DNA from: Coix lacryma-jobi var. lacryma-jobi
Taxonomy: Eukaryota > Streptophyta > Magnoliopsida > Poales > Poaceae
Length of the DNA: 64,000 nucleotides
Assembly: GCA_009763385.1 (NCBI GenBank)
Contig: CM019831.1
Coordinates: 111,316,680 to 111,380,679, forward strand
Reading direction: 5' to 3'
Made by a program: the position numbers and the translations under genes
Shown: positions 1 to 11,178 of the stretch, in pieces
Position numbering within the stretch: position 1 is the stretch's first letter
Layout: each line of letters starts with the position of its first letter
Notes under the pieces: model-generated
The model's input: only the letters and a program-made list of their open reading frames with translations
The model's database searches: none
What the model was told of the DNA's origin: nothing

Positions 1-554
1 CACCTCTATAAAATAAATTCTTAATCCAGAATACATGCTCGCTGATGCTGAATTGTGTGGTTTGATCAACACTAAGCAATTACATGTCTATGAGGCAGTA
101 TTTTTCTTTTCAGAATCCAAAATAACTTTTCCAAAGTAATGAACCTTACCACGGGATTTGTTACCCAGTCAAGAACAAGCAACACGAACAGATAGGATAC
201 AAGAGATCTCACCTGCCCTCATAAAGCCTGAAAGGTTTCCTTTCAACAATGTGGTAAAGCCTGATTCACTGGATAGAAATATCAGAAAGATTCAACATAA
301 TATTTTAGCTGGCTTTCGATCCAAGTAATGATAGCACAATGGAACTGTGTTGCCAGTGGTTCACGAAAGAACAATTCATCATATAAGTTTGGTATGTGCA
401 TCATGATAATCCTCACAATGCACATGCAAACAACATCACAATTTTAGTTAAATACAGTCCTCTGCATTACTGAAAACCTCTAGAATAAATATTGAGTCAC
501 TATTTATCTTTCCAATTTTTGTCAGGTAAGCATACCATAGTAAACTTGTAGTCT
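1..554. other. Unassigned flank left of the Reina-like insertion
   Basis: This is mostly AT-rich non-coding DNA with no convincing long reading frame. It was contiguous with the sequence that now starts at 22165 before the 21.6-kb composite insertion, because the five bases at 555-559 (TGAAA) are repeated at 22160-22164. One small exon-like stretch on the minus strand (213-269) is listed separately. Otherwise I see nothing in it. Confidence 0.6.
213..269 (-). other. Possible 57-bp internal exon of an unidentified host gene
   Basis: On the minus strand a 57-base open stretch (19 codons) is bounded upstream by a CTATCCAG acceptor-like site and downstream by CAG|GTGAGA, a strong donor-like site. 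It would encode a peptide containing TTLLKGNLSGFMRA. I do not recognise it. A second exon-like stretch on the same strand lies at about 22290-22405, on the other side of the composite insertion. If both are real, the Reina-like element sits in an intron of a minus-strand gene. Short stretches with splice-like borders also arise by chance, so this is weak. Confidence 0.25.
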
Positions 555-559
555 TGAAA

Positions 560-978
560 TGTCAAGGTCCTCCTTGCCGTGTCTAGGAGCTCCTCGACTG
601 CGTAGTTCGTAGGAGCCGGGTAATGGTGGCGCCAGGGTCCTGCCGGCGCCAGGAAGGGGATGAGACTTAGAGAAGCCGAAAGGTGAGAGGGTTTAGGATA
701 ATACTTCTTGCTTGCTTTTCCATTCATTGTTCATTGATACATATAGGAGCTTAACTCCTAGATTGCCGTGCGGCATTACAACGGCCGGAGCCCCTTAATT
801 GATTCATATCCTAGCCACTTAATTGCATATCTAAACTCATCGTCTTCAGCCACTCAGGCTCTGGTCCACCATGGTGACAGCGCCGCCTGTCATGGTGACT
901 GCACCGCCTGAGCTGGTGCCAGCCGTGGTGGTTGCGCCGCCGGCGCGACGCCGGCTGTACTGTCAGCCCCACATGACA
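560..978 (-). repeat. 3' LTR of the Reina-like element
   Basis: This 419-bp repeat matches 21741-22159 with about six differences by eye. In plus orientation it starts TGTCAAGG and ends CATGACA, so it has canonical TG..CA ends. It lies after the chromodomain end of the minus-strand pol frame, making it the 3' LTR. The left flank 555-559 is the target duplication. Confidence 0.93.
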
Positions 979-992
979 TCTCTCCCTCCCTA
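979..992 (-). other. Polypurine tract of the Reina-like element
   Basis: On the minus strand a purine-rich run (GGGAGGGAGAGA) lies directly before the 3' LTR, where plus-strand DNA synthesis is primed in LTR retroelements. Position and composition both fit. Confidence 0.75.
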
Positions 993-2592
993 GAGAAGCA
1001 GCTCATCCTCGAGCTGAAAGTGGGGATAGCGTTCCTGGAAGTCGTGCAAATCTTCCCATGTAGCCGAGGCTGCCGGCTCGCCTTGCCAATGGATCAGTAC
1101 CTGACGAACGCCGCGGGCCATGCGGGCGCGCGTCGCACGCTCCGGAACAGGTTGTGCCGCGCCGTGGTGGACTGGGGGAAGCACCGGTGGGGACGACGGA
1201 GGGATGCCCACAAACTTCTTCAGGAGCCCGACGTGGAACACATCGTGGAGATGGGCGCGAGGGGGGGGGGGGGCTCGAGGCGGTAGGCGACGTCGTTGAT
1301 GACGGCTGCGACGCGGTAGGGCCCATAAAAGCGGGGGCAAAGCTTGCCCTTTGAGACACCTTGGAGCGAGGCCGGTGCGCAATGTCGGAGCCGGAGCCAC
1401 GCCCAATCTCCGACGGTGAAGCGGAGGTCGTGGTGGTGCTTGTTGTAGACGCGGCTGTAGATGGCCTGGGACTGGACCAGACGCGCGCGGGCATCAGCCA
1501 GCAGCTCCTCCCGGTCGGCCATAGATTTGGCCACGGCTGCCACGCGCGTCTCGCCAGGTTCTTAAGACCGGATGGACGGCGGCTCGCGACCATAGACGAT
1601 GGTGAACGGCGTGGACTTGAGGGCCGTCTGGAAGGCAGTGTTGTAGACGAACTCGGCCCACGGGAGCCAGCGGACCCACTGGCGGGGTCGGTCCCCGGTT
1701 AGACACCGCAGGTACATGGTGATGACCTTGTTAGCGGCTTCAGTTTGACCGTCGGACTGCGGGTGGAATGCAGTGGTCATCTAAAGTTTGGCGCTGGCAA
1801 GCCGCATGAGTTCCCGCCAAAAGTTGGAGGTAAACACCGGATCACGATTCGAGACGATGGATTGGGGAATGTCGTGGAGGCGGACGATATCGTTGAAGAA
1901 CGCCTGCGCCACGGATTCTGCGGAGTATGGGTGAGCTAGGGCAATGAAGTGGCCGTACTTACTGAAACGATCCACGATCGTGAGGATGACCAATTTGGCT
2001 CCGACTTTGGGAAGAGCCTCGATGAAGTCCATGCTGATGTCAGTCCAGACTGCCGTCGGCACCGGCAGGGGCAGTAGGAGACCGGCCGGCTGCAAGTGCT
2101 CCGATTTGAACCGCTGGCATGTCGTGCAGGCGCGGACAAAGTCTTGTACAGCGGTGCGAAGGTTGGGGGAGTGGATGTCGCGGCGGAGGCGGTGAAGAGT
2201 ACGTTGAACGCCTTCGTGGCCATCTGTATGGATGGCGGTGATGAGCTCATCGAGGAGGGGATCACCCGACAGAATGTAGAGGCGCCCTTTGTAGGTGACC
2301 ATGCCGTCGAGGACCGCCTAGGGCTCTCCTCGGCGGGCGTTGGTGATCTCGTCATGGAGAGCCCGCAGCGCCGGATGCTCGTCGTTGGCCATCCTGAGGC
2401 GGTCGATGAGATCGAACCGGGGCCCGGACACGGCGAGGAGCTTGACTTCGTCGGTGTCCCGGCGCGACAGAGCATCGGCCACAGTGTTGGTGCTGCCGGC
2501 CATGTATTCCACCGTGAAGTCAAAGCCCAGGAGCTTGCCCACCCAGTGATGCCGCGGAATGGTGGCGAGACGCTGGTCCAGCAAGAACTTGA
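990..2592 (-). pseudogene. Reina-like pol, 3' part: RNase H end, integrase, chromodomain
   Basis: This is the downstream half of the Reina-like polyprotein, cut from its upstream half by the copia insertion at 2598. It begins with the end of RNase H (a typical ADALSRR motif near 2475). The integrase follows, with a zinc-binding HHCC region (CTTCQRFKSEH), catalytic aspartates in ISMDFIEALP and VSNRDPVFTS, and glutamate in SDGQTEAANK. Last comes a chromodomain-like tail ending in IHWQGEPAASATWEDL. One frame is interrupted by stops at about 2318, 1781 and 1562. The frame then shifts at a run of 13 G at 1261-1273, after which the chromodomain is open to 990. If the nested element is removed together with one TSD copy, the frame continues without shift from the RNase H at 15326. 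Confidence 0.9.
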
Positions 2593-2597
2593 GGCTG

Positions 2598-4521
2598 TGA
2601 AAGGACCGAATCAGCCTAGAGGGGGGTGAATAGGTGATTTTTAACAATCTGCAACTTCACAAACTAGAAAATGTAATTAGATATCAACCGGAAAGGCCGG
2701 TTTGTTTGGGTAGGTACTACCGGGTGTAGAACACCAGTACTACCGACACAAACAAATGACACAACCGGGATCCTAAAAGGAACTACAAAACCAATGTAAG
2801 TGAACTACAAGAATTTACCCCACTATCCTAAGTATGGTAGATAGCAAATCTATTCTCACCGAGCCTTGGTAGCTTCCCCTGATGTAGATCGAGTCTTTCC
2901 AACCTAAGAAGAAGGTAGGGATAGGAAGAACTCGAAGAACACAATAACAAGTGAAGTAGAGAAAATAGGGACAACAACAACAAGCACACGGGACACGCGA
3001 TTTATCCCGAGGTTCGGCCAATCCACAAAGGAGTGCCTACGTCCTCGTTGTTGAGGTGACCACAAAGGTCGGAGTCTATTTCACCTCCTTGCCTCACTCA
3101 AGCAACCACAATGGCTACGAGAGTATCTCTACTAGAAATCTTAGGGTAATACAAACGCTTCGGGGAGCCCTCATAAGTAAATCAATACGGGCAACCACGA
3201 AGAACACCTAACCGGCTAGAGCTCAAAGAGCTCAAGAGTAAAAGACACAAATCAAGCCGGCAAGATGGAAACCAAGTGCTCAAGTCGTAGATCGAAGCTT
3301 CCCACTCTCTAATCTCACTTCCCTAGCTCAAATCTCGCAAGGGAATGAATCTCGGAGCAAAGGGGGAGAGAGAGGGGATGAGTCAATGCTTGAAGAGTGT
3401 TTGTCTCAAGTTAGGTCAGCAATAAGTGTATGGAGTGAGTGGGTCACAGTGGAAAGAGAAGAGAGGAAGCATTTATACTCCCTCAGTCCTGAGGCTGGTC
3501 GGTACCACGGACCACCCCTGGCCGGTACCACCGACCAGTTCACAACGGTCGAAAGGATCCAGATCAAACCAAACAGACAACCACCGACCTCACGTCGGTA
3601 CCACCGCGGGCGGTAGTACCGAGGTTATGGCGGTACTACCGCCAGGCTAAAAATGGCCGCAGACAGAGAGCTCCGCAGAGGGACTTGGTTCCTCGGAAAC
3701 TACCGACTAGGGTCGGTACCTCCGAGGTCGGTGGTACCGACATAAAAGCGCGGTACCACCGCCAGGTCAGACACTTGACAGACCAGAGAGCCCTACAAAC
3801 TTGGATACTACCGGCCTTGGGTCGGTAGCACCAGGGGCGGTACTACCGAGGTTATGGCGGTACTACCGCCAAGCCAAATTGAACTCTACACAGAGAGGGT
3901 TGCAAAACCAAGTTACTACCGACCAGGGTCGGTACCACCGAGGCCGGTAGTACCGAGGTTATGGCGGTACTACCGCTAGGTCAAAAACAACTCTACACAG
4001 AGAGGGTTGCAAAACCAAGTTACTACCGACTAGGGTCGGTTCCACCGAGGCCGGTAGTACCGAGGTTATGGCGGTACTACCGCCAGGTCATTTTTGACCA
4101 ACACAGAGAGGGTGTTTGAGCGCTGTGCAGAGAAGCTGTGGTCGGTACCACCGACCACCCATGGTCGGTACCACCGACCACATAAAATTACCCTCTACGT
4201 GTTCGTGATTGTGCGGTGTCTCTCAAGCGAACTAAGGTTAGTCGATTTGAGCACTTTTCTCCACATCTAGCCAACCTACTTTGTGACCCTCCTCATAGTC
4301 CGGCTTACCTATAACTCAAGTTTAAAATGAAATTTTAAACTACCACTTGAGCTAGGCAACATTATGTCCAAATGTATCCTACGTGCTTTGTTCACGAGAT
4401 TTTATCGTTTCAAATCTTTCTTAGGACTAACACCTGCATACATGCTTTTATAAACCGGTTAGTCCCTAATTTGATTGTCATTAATTAGCCAAAACCCACA
4501 TTGGGGGCGAATGCACTTTCA
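2598..4521 (-). repeat. 3' LTR of the Sirevirus-type element (1924 bp)
   Basis: In plus orientation it starts TGAAAGGACCG and ends GCACTTTCA. It matches 13702-15320 at about 98% by eye, but contains roughly 300 bp (about 3335-3635) missing from the other LTR. From about 3490 to 4180 it is packed with variants of a dyad built on GGTCGGTA and TACCGACC, often with a GGTACC centre. Examples are the paired copies at about 4140-4180. Confidence 0.92.
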
Positions 4522-4700
4522 AACTCCCCCTTTTTGGTAATTGATGACAACCAACTTAGGCTTACAATTAAGGATAGAAAGAATTGAAGCTTTTGAATTC
4601 CAAAAGTTAGGTCAAGCTCCCCCTTAGTGTATGCTTTGGATATGAACTTCAAACCTTGATTAAAAAACAAGGTCGCATACACAAGAACAAGAGCTCCCCC
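4522..4700 (-). other. Three polypurine tracts ahead of the Sirevirus 3' LTR
   Basis: On the minus strand a purine tract, AAAAAGGGGGAGTT, directly abuts the LTR (4522-4537). Two further GGGGGAGC tracts occur at about 4616-4625 and 4691-4700. Several copies of the purine tract near the 3' LTR are a described hallmark of Sirevirus elements. The stretch between them and the third frame (4701-4954) is AT-rich with no reading frame. Confidence 0.7.
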
Positions 4701-4954
4701 TAAATTTTGTAATCCGTGGGGTGCCTAAGTGTGTGACAACATCATATATATCAATTTGTGATGCATAAGCGATATGACATGGTGATTCACATAACAATGT
4801 AATAAGAAAAGCGAATGGCTATTGAAGAAGGAAAAGAACTCAAATCACATAGCCATATCAAAAACAACAATCACCATGACAAGAGCATAAATATCGAGGA
4901 TGAACCATACATGAATATAACATTAAGCATAAATGTTTTACATCCTCAATCACA

Positions 4955-5316
4955 TCAACACATCACAAATAAAATGTAGCATACCACTCCAGGGAAGGAT
5001 GACAGAGCAGAAGAATCCGGTGGTGGGGTAGAGTCGCGAGGGCCACCACTCCCAGCTGGATCGGCGTCGGGGCTAACAAAGCCCATGTACGAGCCGCCAC
5101 CACCACCCTGGTATGATGTAGATCCACCAGCAAAGGACGGACCCATACCATAGTCAGGGTAGAAGGGAGCAGGCTGGTACTGAGGTGGTGGCGGAGGATA
5201 GAACTGATGGGGTGGATACAACATGGAGCTGTAAAAACCAGCCTCACCACCACCTGGATACTGGGGCTGCTGCTGGGGCTGCTACTGCTGGGGCTGCTGC
5301 TGCTGCTGCTGACTAC

Positions 5317-5348
<32 letters not shown>

Positions 5349-7035
5349 CGCCGGGCCTGAGCGTCATACTCCGCAAAGGGATCTGGATGGGGACGGACCG
5401 GAGAGCGCGGAGGAAGACCGAGATGCTGACGCACCTCCTGCTAATGTCGCTCATCGCGATCGGCCCGATAGCACATCCACTCAAAGATCTTGCCGAGGGC
5501 GGAGCGAAGACCGCCACTCCTTCGCCTCGGACGACGCGGAGGAGGAGCGGTAGCAGGGGAAACACCTCCACGATCCGGCTGAGCCTTGCCAGGCGCTGCT
5601 GCATCTGCTGGAGCCTCACCACCTTCATCAACTTTTTCTTTGTCCTTGGAAGGAGCCGAGGTGAACTTGCGAACACTGTACTCCTTCATGGTACGATCAT
5701 ACTCGAAGGTGGCTCCAACCACATGCTCACTGATATGCATAAGATATGGAGCATAGGGCAGGGCCTTGTGAGGGTCATTGTACACATCTGAGATCTTCTG
5801 CCATAAAAACTGGGAGATGCTAAACCGCCCATCTGGCAAAGCAAACCGGACTAAGACCTTGGCAGCATCATCTTTCAAGTTATCTTGATCTCCAATCTTT
5901 GGATCCAGAGTCAGGCACATTATGTTGTTAAGGACGTAGAAAGCGGGCTTCAGGCCAGGGACCTTGAAGTTTGCCGCTGCACCATCCAAGTAGATGCCTG
6001 AGCTCTCCAACTGCGCTGTGTACATACCTCCTCCATACATCTCTGAAAGGCGAGGGGCAGCTCTGTCCACATGGTCGAAACCCAACAGCCGAGCAAACGT
6101 GACGAAGTTGCACCGGTAATGGACCTCTTGGGTCATCCAGTGCAGCACGCGAGCCTCCTGATCAATGAAAAGCGTTGCCCAAAACTGGTAGATGATCTCC
6201 TGGTTATAGCTGCGCTCACCAGAAATCAGACCCAAAACTCTCCACTCCTCGAGGCTTCGCACCAGAGCTTGAATCTCCTCTGAGTCCTTGTCAGTCAAGG
6301 AGCGGATAACCAACCGCTTATGCTCAAAGAGAGGGGGCTGGCCCTTAGAGCAAAAAGCCTTCCAGCAAACTGACACATAGAAATCCTGCTGGAATTTTGA
6401 CCAAAACCTCCTATCCACAGACGGATCTCTGATAAAGAGATAGGGGTTCTCCGTACGCTGCGTCCTCATCAAGTTCCCCTTCTTTCTGTCAGAATTATCC
6501 ATGGTGTTCTCATGATTCGCAGGGATGGTCATGACGGCTTCGGCTTCAGGGTGCCTCTCAAAAGCTCGGTTGATAAGCATCAACCCTGAAGTCGGAGGGG
6601 ATGCCGGTTCAACGTGAGGATCGATGGAGCGACCCTCACGATCAGGACCAGGCGCTGACGGCACTCCACCCACGATGACGCTATGCAGGCGCCCGGGCGG
6701 ACCAACGGCAGAGGGCGGAGGAGACGGAGGAGGCAGAAAAGCAGCATGCCCACTGCCACGGGCACGGCCGCTTCCACTCCCCTGGCACTCTCCATGCTGC
6801 GACGAGCGCCTTGGCCCCCGGACGAGCGACCACGGACTTGATGGGAGAGATCCTCCATACTCCCACCGGCGGACCGAGCACGGCGCGAAGGATTGCGTCG
6901 CTGCGGCTCCCCTTGCTCAAGTCCACCTTGCTCATGACCACCTTGCTCATGACCACCTTGTTCCATGACGGCATACTCCTCATCATCATCATCACTCACG
7001 ATACGAGCGCGAGAGGGCCTCCGGTTATGCGACAT
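4955..7035 (-). pseudogene. Third frame of the Sirevirus-type element (env-like position)
   Basis: This frame lies between pol and the 3' LTR, where some Sireviruses carry an extra, so-called env-like gene. It starts at 7035 with an acidic, repeat-containing N-terminus (a DDDDEEY stretch, then three EQGG-type repeats). A frameshift at about 6650-6740 leads into a 400-residue frame (to 5441) with a globular middle part containing FWSKFQQDFYVSVCWKAF and VHYRCNFVTFARLLGF. This resembles the 'putative plant transposon protein' domain. The same frame continues through stops near 5441 and 5283 into Asp-, Gln- and Pro/Gly-rich low-complexity sequence ending near 4955. I see no signal peptide or clear membrane anchor, so a true envelope function is not supported. 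A (CAT)n run at about 5318-5347 encodes the Asp tract. Confidence 0.7.
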
Positions 7036-7875
7036 CTAAAAAGGATAGCATAGACCGAAATGAGACAAAGATGATAACTTCAAAGGATGTAGCGAGGACA
7101 ACGATCGAGATTAGGGAGAAAAACCCCTCGCTGTGCGCGGTCGGTACTACCGACCCCAGCGGGCGGTACTACCGACCGCACAGCAGCGTGCGGTTCTTCT
7201 CAAACCAATCTCACAAATCGCCATGAACTTGCAAACCATACATCCTAGAGGCATCTATACACTAGATAGAGCAAACCTACCAAAGGAATCGACCTAGAAC
7301 AAGGTACATTGAGAGATCGGGCAAGAACACCCTAGTACCTTGCTTCTCGTGAAGAAGAGGCCAAAAATCCAATGGAGGAAGAACTTCGGGGCTTCAAAAA
7401 CACCACCAAGACGATCTCCAACCTTCAAGGCACCTTTCCACCGGAGGGATTGAGATTTGGGTGGAGGAGGAGGGAGATCCGAGAGGAGAAACGGAGACAG
7501 CGGCTGCACGGGCTCGAGCGGCGGCGCAAGGAGGCAAGGGGCGGCGCGGTCAAAACAGGTTGACTAGGGTTGAAAAGATTCACCGCGCCCCTTTTTATAC
7601 TCGGGTCAAACCCGGTCGGTGGTACCGCCCATAGGGTCGGTACTACCGCCCTATAGCGGTACCACCGACAGTACAAAAATGGAGGGAACAGAGGGGTATT
7701 CCAAGGGAATCTAGTGTGGTATACTACACACACTTCACATATGTCCAAATTTCATATAACCAATACATAGCCATGGACATAAGTGAAGCATGCAAAATAG
7801 ATTTTGAAATCACACACAAAATTTTGTCAAAGCATTTATCTAGGTCTCTAGGTGAAAACAAATGTGTGCAAGACA

Positions 7876-9092
7876 TCAAGCCATGTTACGAGAATCAATG
7901 ATATTTAGTTCACTCCTCAAAGCACAAAATCTTGACTCATCTAAAGGCTTTGTGAAGATATCGGCTAGTTGCTTTTCGGTGCTCACATGGCATATTGCGA
8001 TATCTCCTTTGGCTTCATGGTCTCTCAAGAAATGGTGTCGGATGTCTATATGTTTTGTGCGAGAATGGTTTACTGGATTGTTTGCTAGCTTGATAGCACT
8101 CTCATTGTCACACAAAAGTGGTATTTTGTTTTCCTCACATCAGAAGTCTTTTAGTGTTTGCTTCATCCAAAGTAGTTGAGCACAGCATGCACCGGCCGCC
8201 ACATACTCGGCTTCGGCGGTGGATAGGGCAACACTATTTTGTTTCTTAGAACTCCATGACACCAAAGACCTCCCAATAAATTGGCAAGTCCCGATAGTGC
8301 TCTTTCGGTCTACCTTGCAACCGGCATAGTCCGAATCGGAATAGCCAAGTAGATCGAAAGTGGAGCCCTTGGGATACCACAAGCCAAGATTCGGAGTGTG
8401 CACTAAGTATCGAAAGATTCTCTTAACGACCATAATATGACATTCTTTCGGATTAGCTTGAAACCTTGCACACATGCACACACTAAGCATAATATCGGGC
8501 CTAGATGCACAAAGGTAAAGCAATGAACCGATCATAGAGCGATATACCTTTTGGTCCACTGACTTACCATCCTCATTTAGATCAAGATGTCCATTGGTAG
8601 GCATAGGAGTCTTGATGGGTTTGGCCTTGTCCATCTCAAACTTCTTTAGCATGTCTCTTGTATACTTGGTTTGACTGATGAACGTGCCATCCTTGAGTTG
8701 CTTGATTTGGAATCCAAGAAAGTACTTCAACTCACCCATCATGGACATCTCGAACCTTTTAGTCATGATCCTACTAAATTCCTCATAAAAAGCCACATTA
8801 GTACTACCAAATATTATGTCGTCGACATATATTTGGCAAACAAAGATATCATTATCGACTTTGCGAGTAAATAAAGTAGCATCGGCCCTTCCTATCTCAA
8901 AACCCTTTTTGAGTAGGAAGTCCTTAAGGCAATCATACCAAGCTCTAGGGGCTTGTTTGAGCCCATAGAGCGCCTTGTCGAGCTTGTAGACGTGGTTGGG
9001 GAATTTTGGATCCTCAAAACCCTGTGGTTGCTCCACATAAACCAATTTGGAGAGGGGGCCGTTGAGGAATGCACTTTTCACATCCATTTGTA
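7876..9092 (-). pseudogene. Sirevirus pol, 3' part: reverse transcriptase and RNase H
   Basis: The open part from 9087 begins with the catalytic block VDVKSAFLNG, followed by VYKLDKALYGLKQAPRAW and the copia catalytic motif YVDD (residues about 87-90 of this frame). Next is the RNase H region with SDSDYAGCKVDRKST and STAEAEYVAA. A TGA stop at about 8140 interrupts RNase H. The same frame continues with CDNESAIKLA and the typical C-terminal HIDIRHHFLRD and STEKQLADIFTKPL, ending at 7876. At the upstream end a missing base near 9087-9092 puts this part out of frame with the integrase frame. Between 7036 and 7875 there is non-coding DNA with the same GGTCGGTA/TACCGACC dyads as the LTR (7139-7155 is a 17-nt perfect dyad). 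Confidence 0.92.
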
Positions 9093-11178
9093 TAGCTTGA
9101 AATCATGGTGAGTAGCAAAGGCAAGTAATATACGAATGGACTCAAGCCTAGCTACAGGTGCATAGGTTTCCCCAAAATCCAAACCTTCGATTTGAGTGAA
9201 ACCTTGAGCCACCAACCGTGCTTTGTTCCTTGTTACCACGCCATGCTCGTCTTGCTTGTTGCGGAAGACCCATTTGGTTCCTATCACATTTTGCTTGGGT
9301 CTTGCCACCAAGGACCAGACTTCATTCCTGGTGAAGTTGTCCAGCTCTTCTTGCATAGCCATCACCCAGTCCGGATCATCAAGTGCTTCTTCCACCCTAA
9401 GAGGTTCCAAAGAGGAGACAAACAAGTAATGTTCAAAAAAACTTGCTAAGCGAGAGCGTGTCGTTACCCCATGCCGTATGCTCCCCAATATGTTGTCAAC
9501 GGGATGATCCCGTTGAACTAAATGATGAACTCTTGGATGTGGCACAAGTGATCTCCGTTGTATGGGTCCATCTTCATCATATGTGTTGATGTCCCCATCT
9601 TCATGTCGGACTTCATGTTGAGCTTGTGTTTGATCATCAACTTGATGTGTCACTTGAACATCACCCACACTACCACCATTCGGAGTTGCGGAAGCTTCAT
9701 CATGCGCATTTGGATGCACATGATGGACATGAGAATCTTGTGGAGTGTGAGATAGATCATCTTCTTCATCTTGTATTTCAACGGGCCTCACATCACCGGT
9801 TGCAAGCTTCTTGATAGCTTCGGATGGAGGCACGTCATTACCTACAAGCTCATCATTGACTTGCTCTTTTTGAGAGCCGTCGGATTCATCAAAAGTCACG
9901 TCTACCGTTAACTCAATAGTGTCGGTGGCATTATTGAATACACGGTAGCCATGTTCGTTAGTACCATAACCAAGTAGAAAGCCTTCGTGTACCTTAGGTG
10001 CAAACTTTGAACTTTTGGCTCTCTTGTTAAGTATGAAACACTTGCAGCCAAAAACTCGAAAGTAATGCACCTTCGGTTTGTTACCGGTTAGAAGCTCATA
10101 TGGCGTCTTCCCTCTTAGCTTGTGAAGGTAGAGGCGGTTGATTGCATGACACGCCATGTTCATTGCCTCCGCCCAAAAGCCATGGGAAGTCTTGTACTCA
10201 TCCAACATAGATCTTGCGGCTTCAACAAGAGTTCTATTCTTCCTTTCCACAACCCCATTTTGTTGCGGGGTATATGGAACAGAGAACTCATGCTTGATTC
10301 CTTCTTCATCAAGATACTCTTCTATGTTGGTGTTCCTAAACTCGGTCCCGTTGTCACTCCTCACTTTCTTGATCTTGATGTCAAACTCATTTTGTGCTCT
10401 TCTAGCAAACTTCTTAAAGATGCCTTGCGTTTCACTTTTATCTGCTAAAAAGAACACCCAAGTGAAACGAGAATAGTCATCAACAATAACGAAACCGTAT
10501 TTGTTACCGCCGATGCTTTGGTAAGCAACGGGTCCGATGAGGTCCATATGCAATAGCTCCAATGGTCTTGTGGTCGACACAATGTTCTTAATTGGATGCT
10601 TTGCTCCAACTTGCTTTCCGGCTTGGCACGCACTGCAAATCCTATCTTTCTCAAAAGAAACATTTGTTAGTCCAAGGATGTGCCCTTCTCTTTGAAGTTG
10701 GGCCAAGTTCCTCATCCCAACATGAGCTAGTCGGCGATGCCAAAGCCAACCCATGCTAGATTTTGCCATTAGACATGTTGTAGGTTCTACCTTACTAGTT
10801 GAAAAGTCAACTAGGTAAAGTTTTCCCTTCAACACGCCTTTAAATGCAATAGAGGAATCCCTTCTTCTAGAGACGGTCACACCCTTATCCGTAAAGAGAC
10901 AATCATAACCCATTTCACAAAGTTGAGAAACGGATAACAAGTTGTAACTCAACAAATGCAAAAGTAATACATTAGATATGGAATTCTCAGTTGAGATAGC
11001 AATTTTACCCAAACCAAGCACTTCTCCTTTACCATTGTCACCAAACACAATGTTGTTGCATGAGTCGTTGCTTGGTTGGAAGGAGGAGAACATATCTTTT
11101 GCCCCGGTCATATGATTGGTGCATCCACTATCCAACACCCAACTTGACCCACCGGAGGCATATTCCTACAAAACAAGT
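9078..11178 (-). pseudogene. Sirevirus pol, 5' part: protease, integrase, start of reverse transcriptase
   Basis: The open frame 11138-9078 is 686 residues. It starts with the aspartic protease active site LDSGCTNHMTG (residues 2-12). The pre-integrase zinc site (WHRRLAHVG and ICSACQAGK, about 133-175) follows. The integrase core is next, with D199 (LLHMDLIGPV), D262 (VRSDNGTEF) and E298 (VVERKN), which is exact DD35E spacing. A typical copia integrase C-terminus and the first reverse-transcriptase block (IGTKWVFRNK, RLVAQGF, ETYAPVARLESIR) complete it. It ends prematurely one base short of the next reverse-transcriptase block. It is also in a different frame from gag upstream, with the shift lying between 11138 and 11179. 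All catalytic residues of the integrase are present. Confidence 0.93.

Noticed and set aside
5185..5553. Plus-strand frame with a His tract
   Set aside because: It is a shadow of the Asp tract on the opposite strand in the third Sirevirus frame; no independent support.
4955..7035. Envelope protein of an endogenous virus
   Set aside because: The position fits the env-like gene of some Sireviruses, but no signal peptide, cleavage site or membrane anchor is visible in the readable frame.
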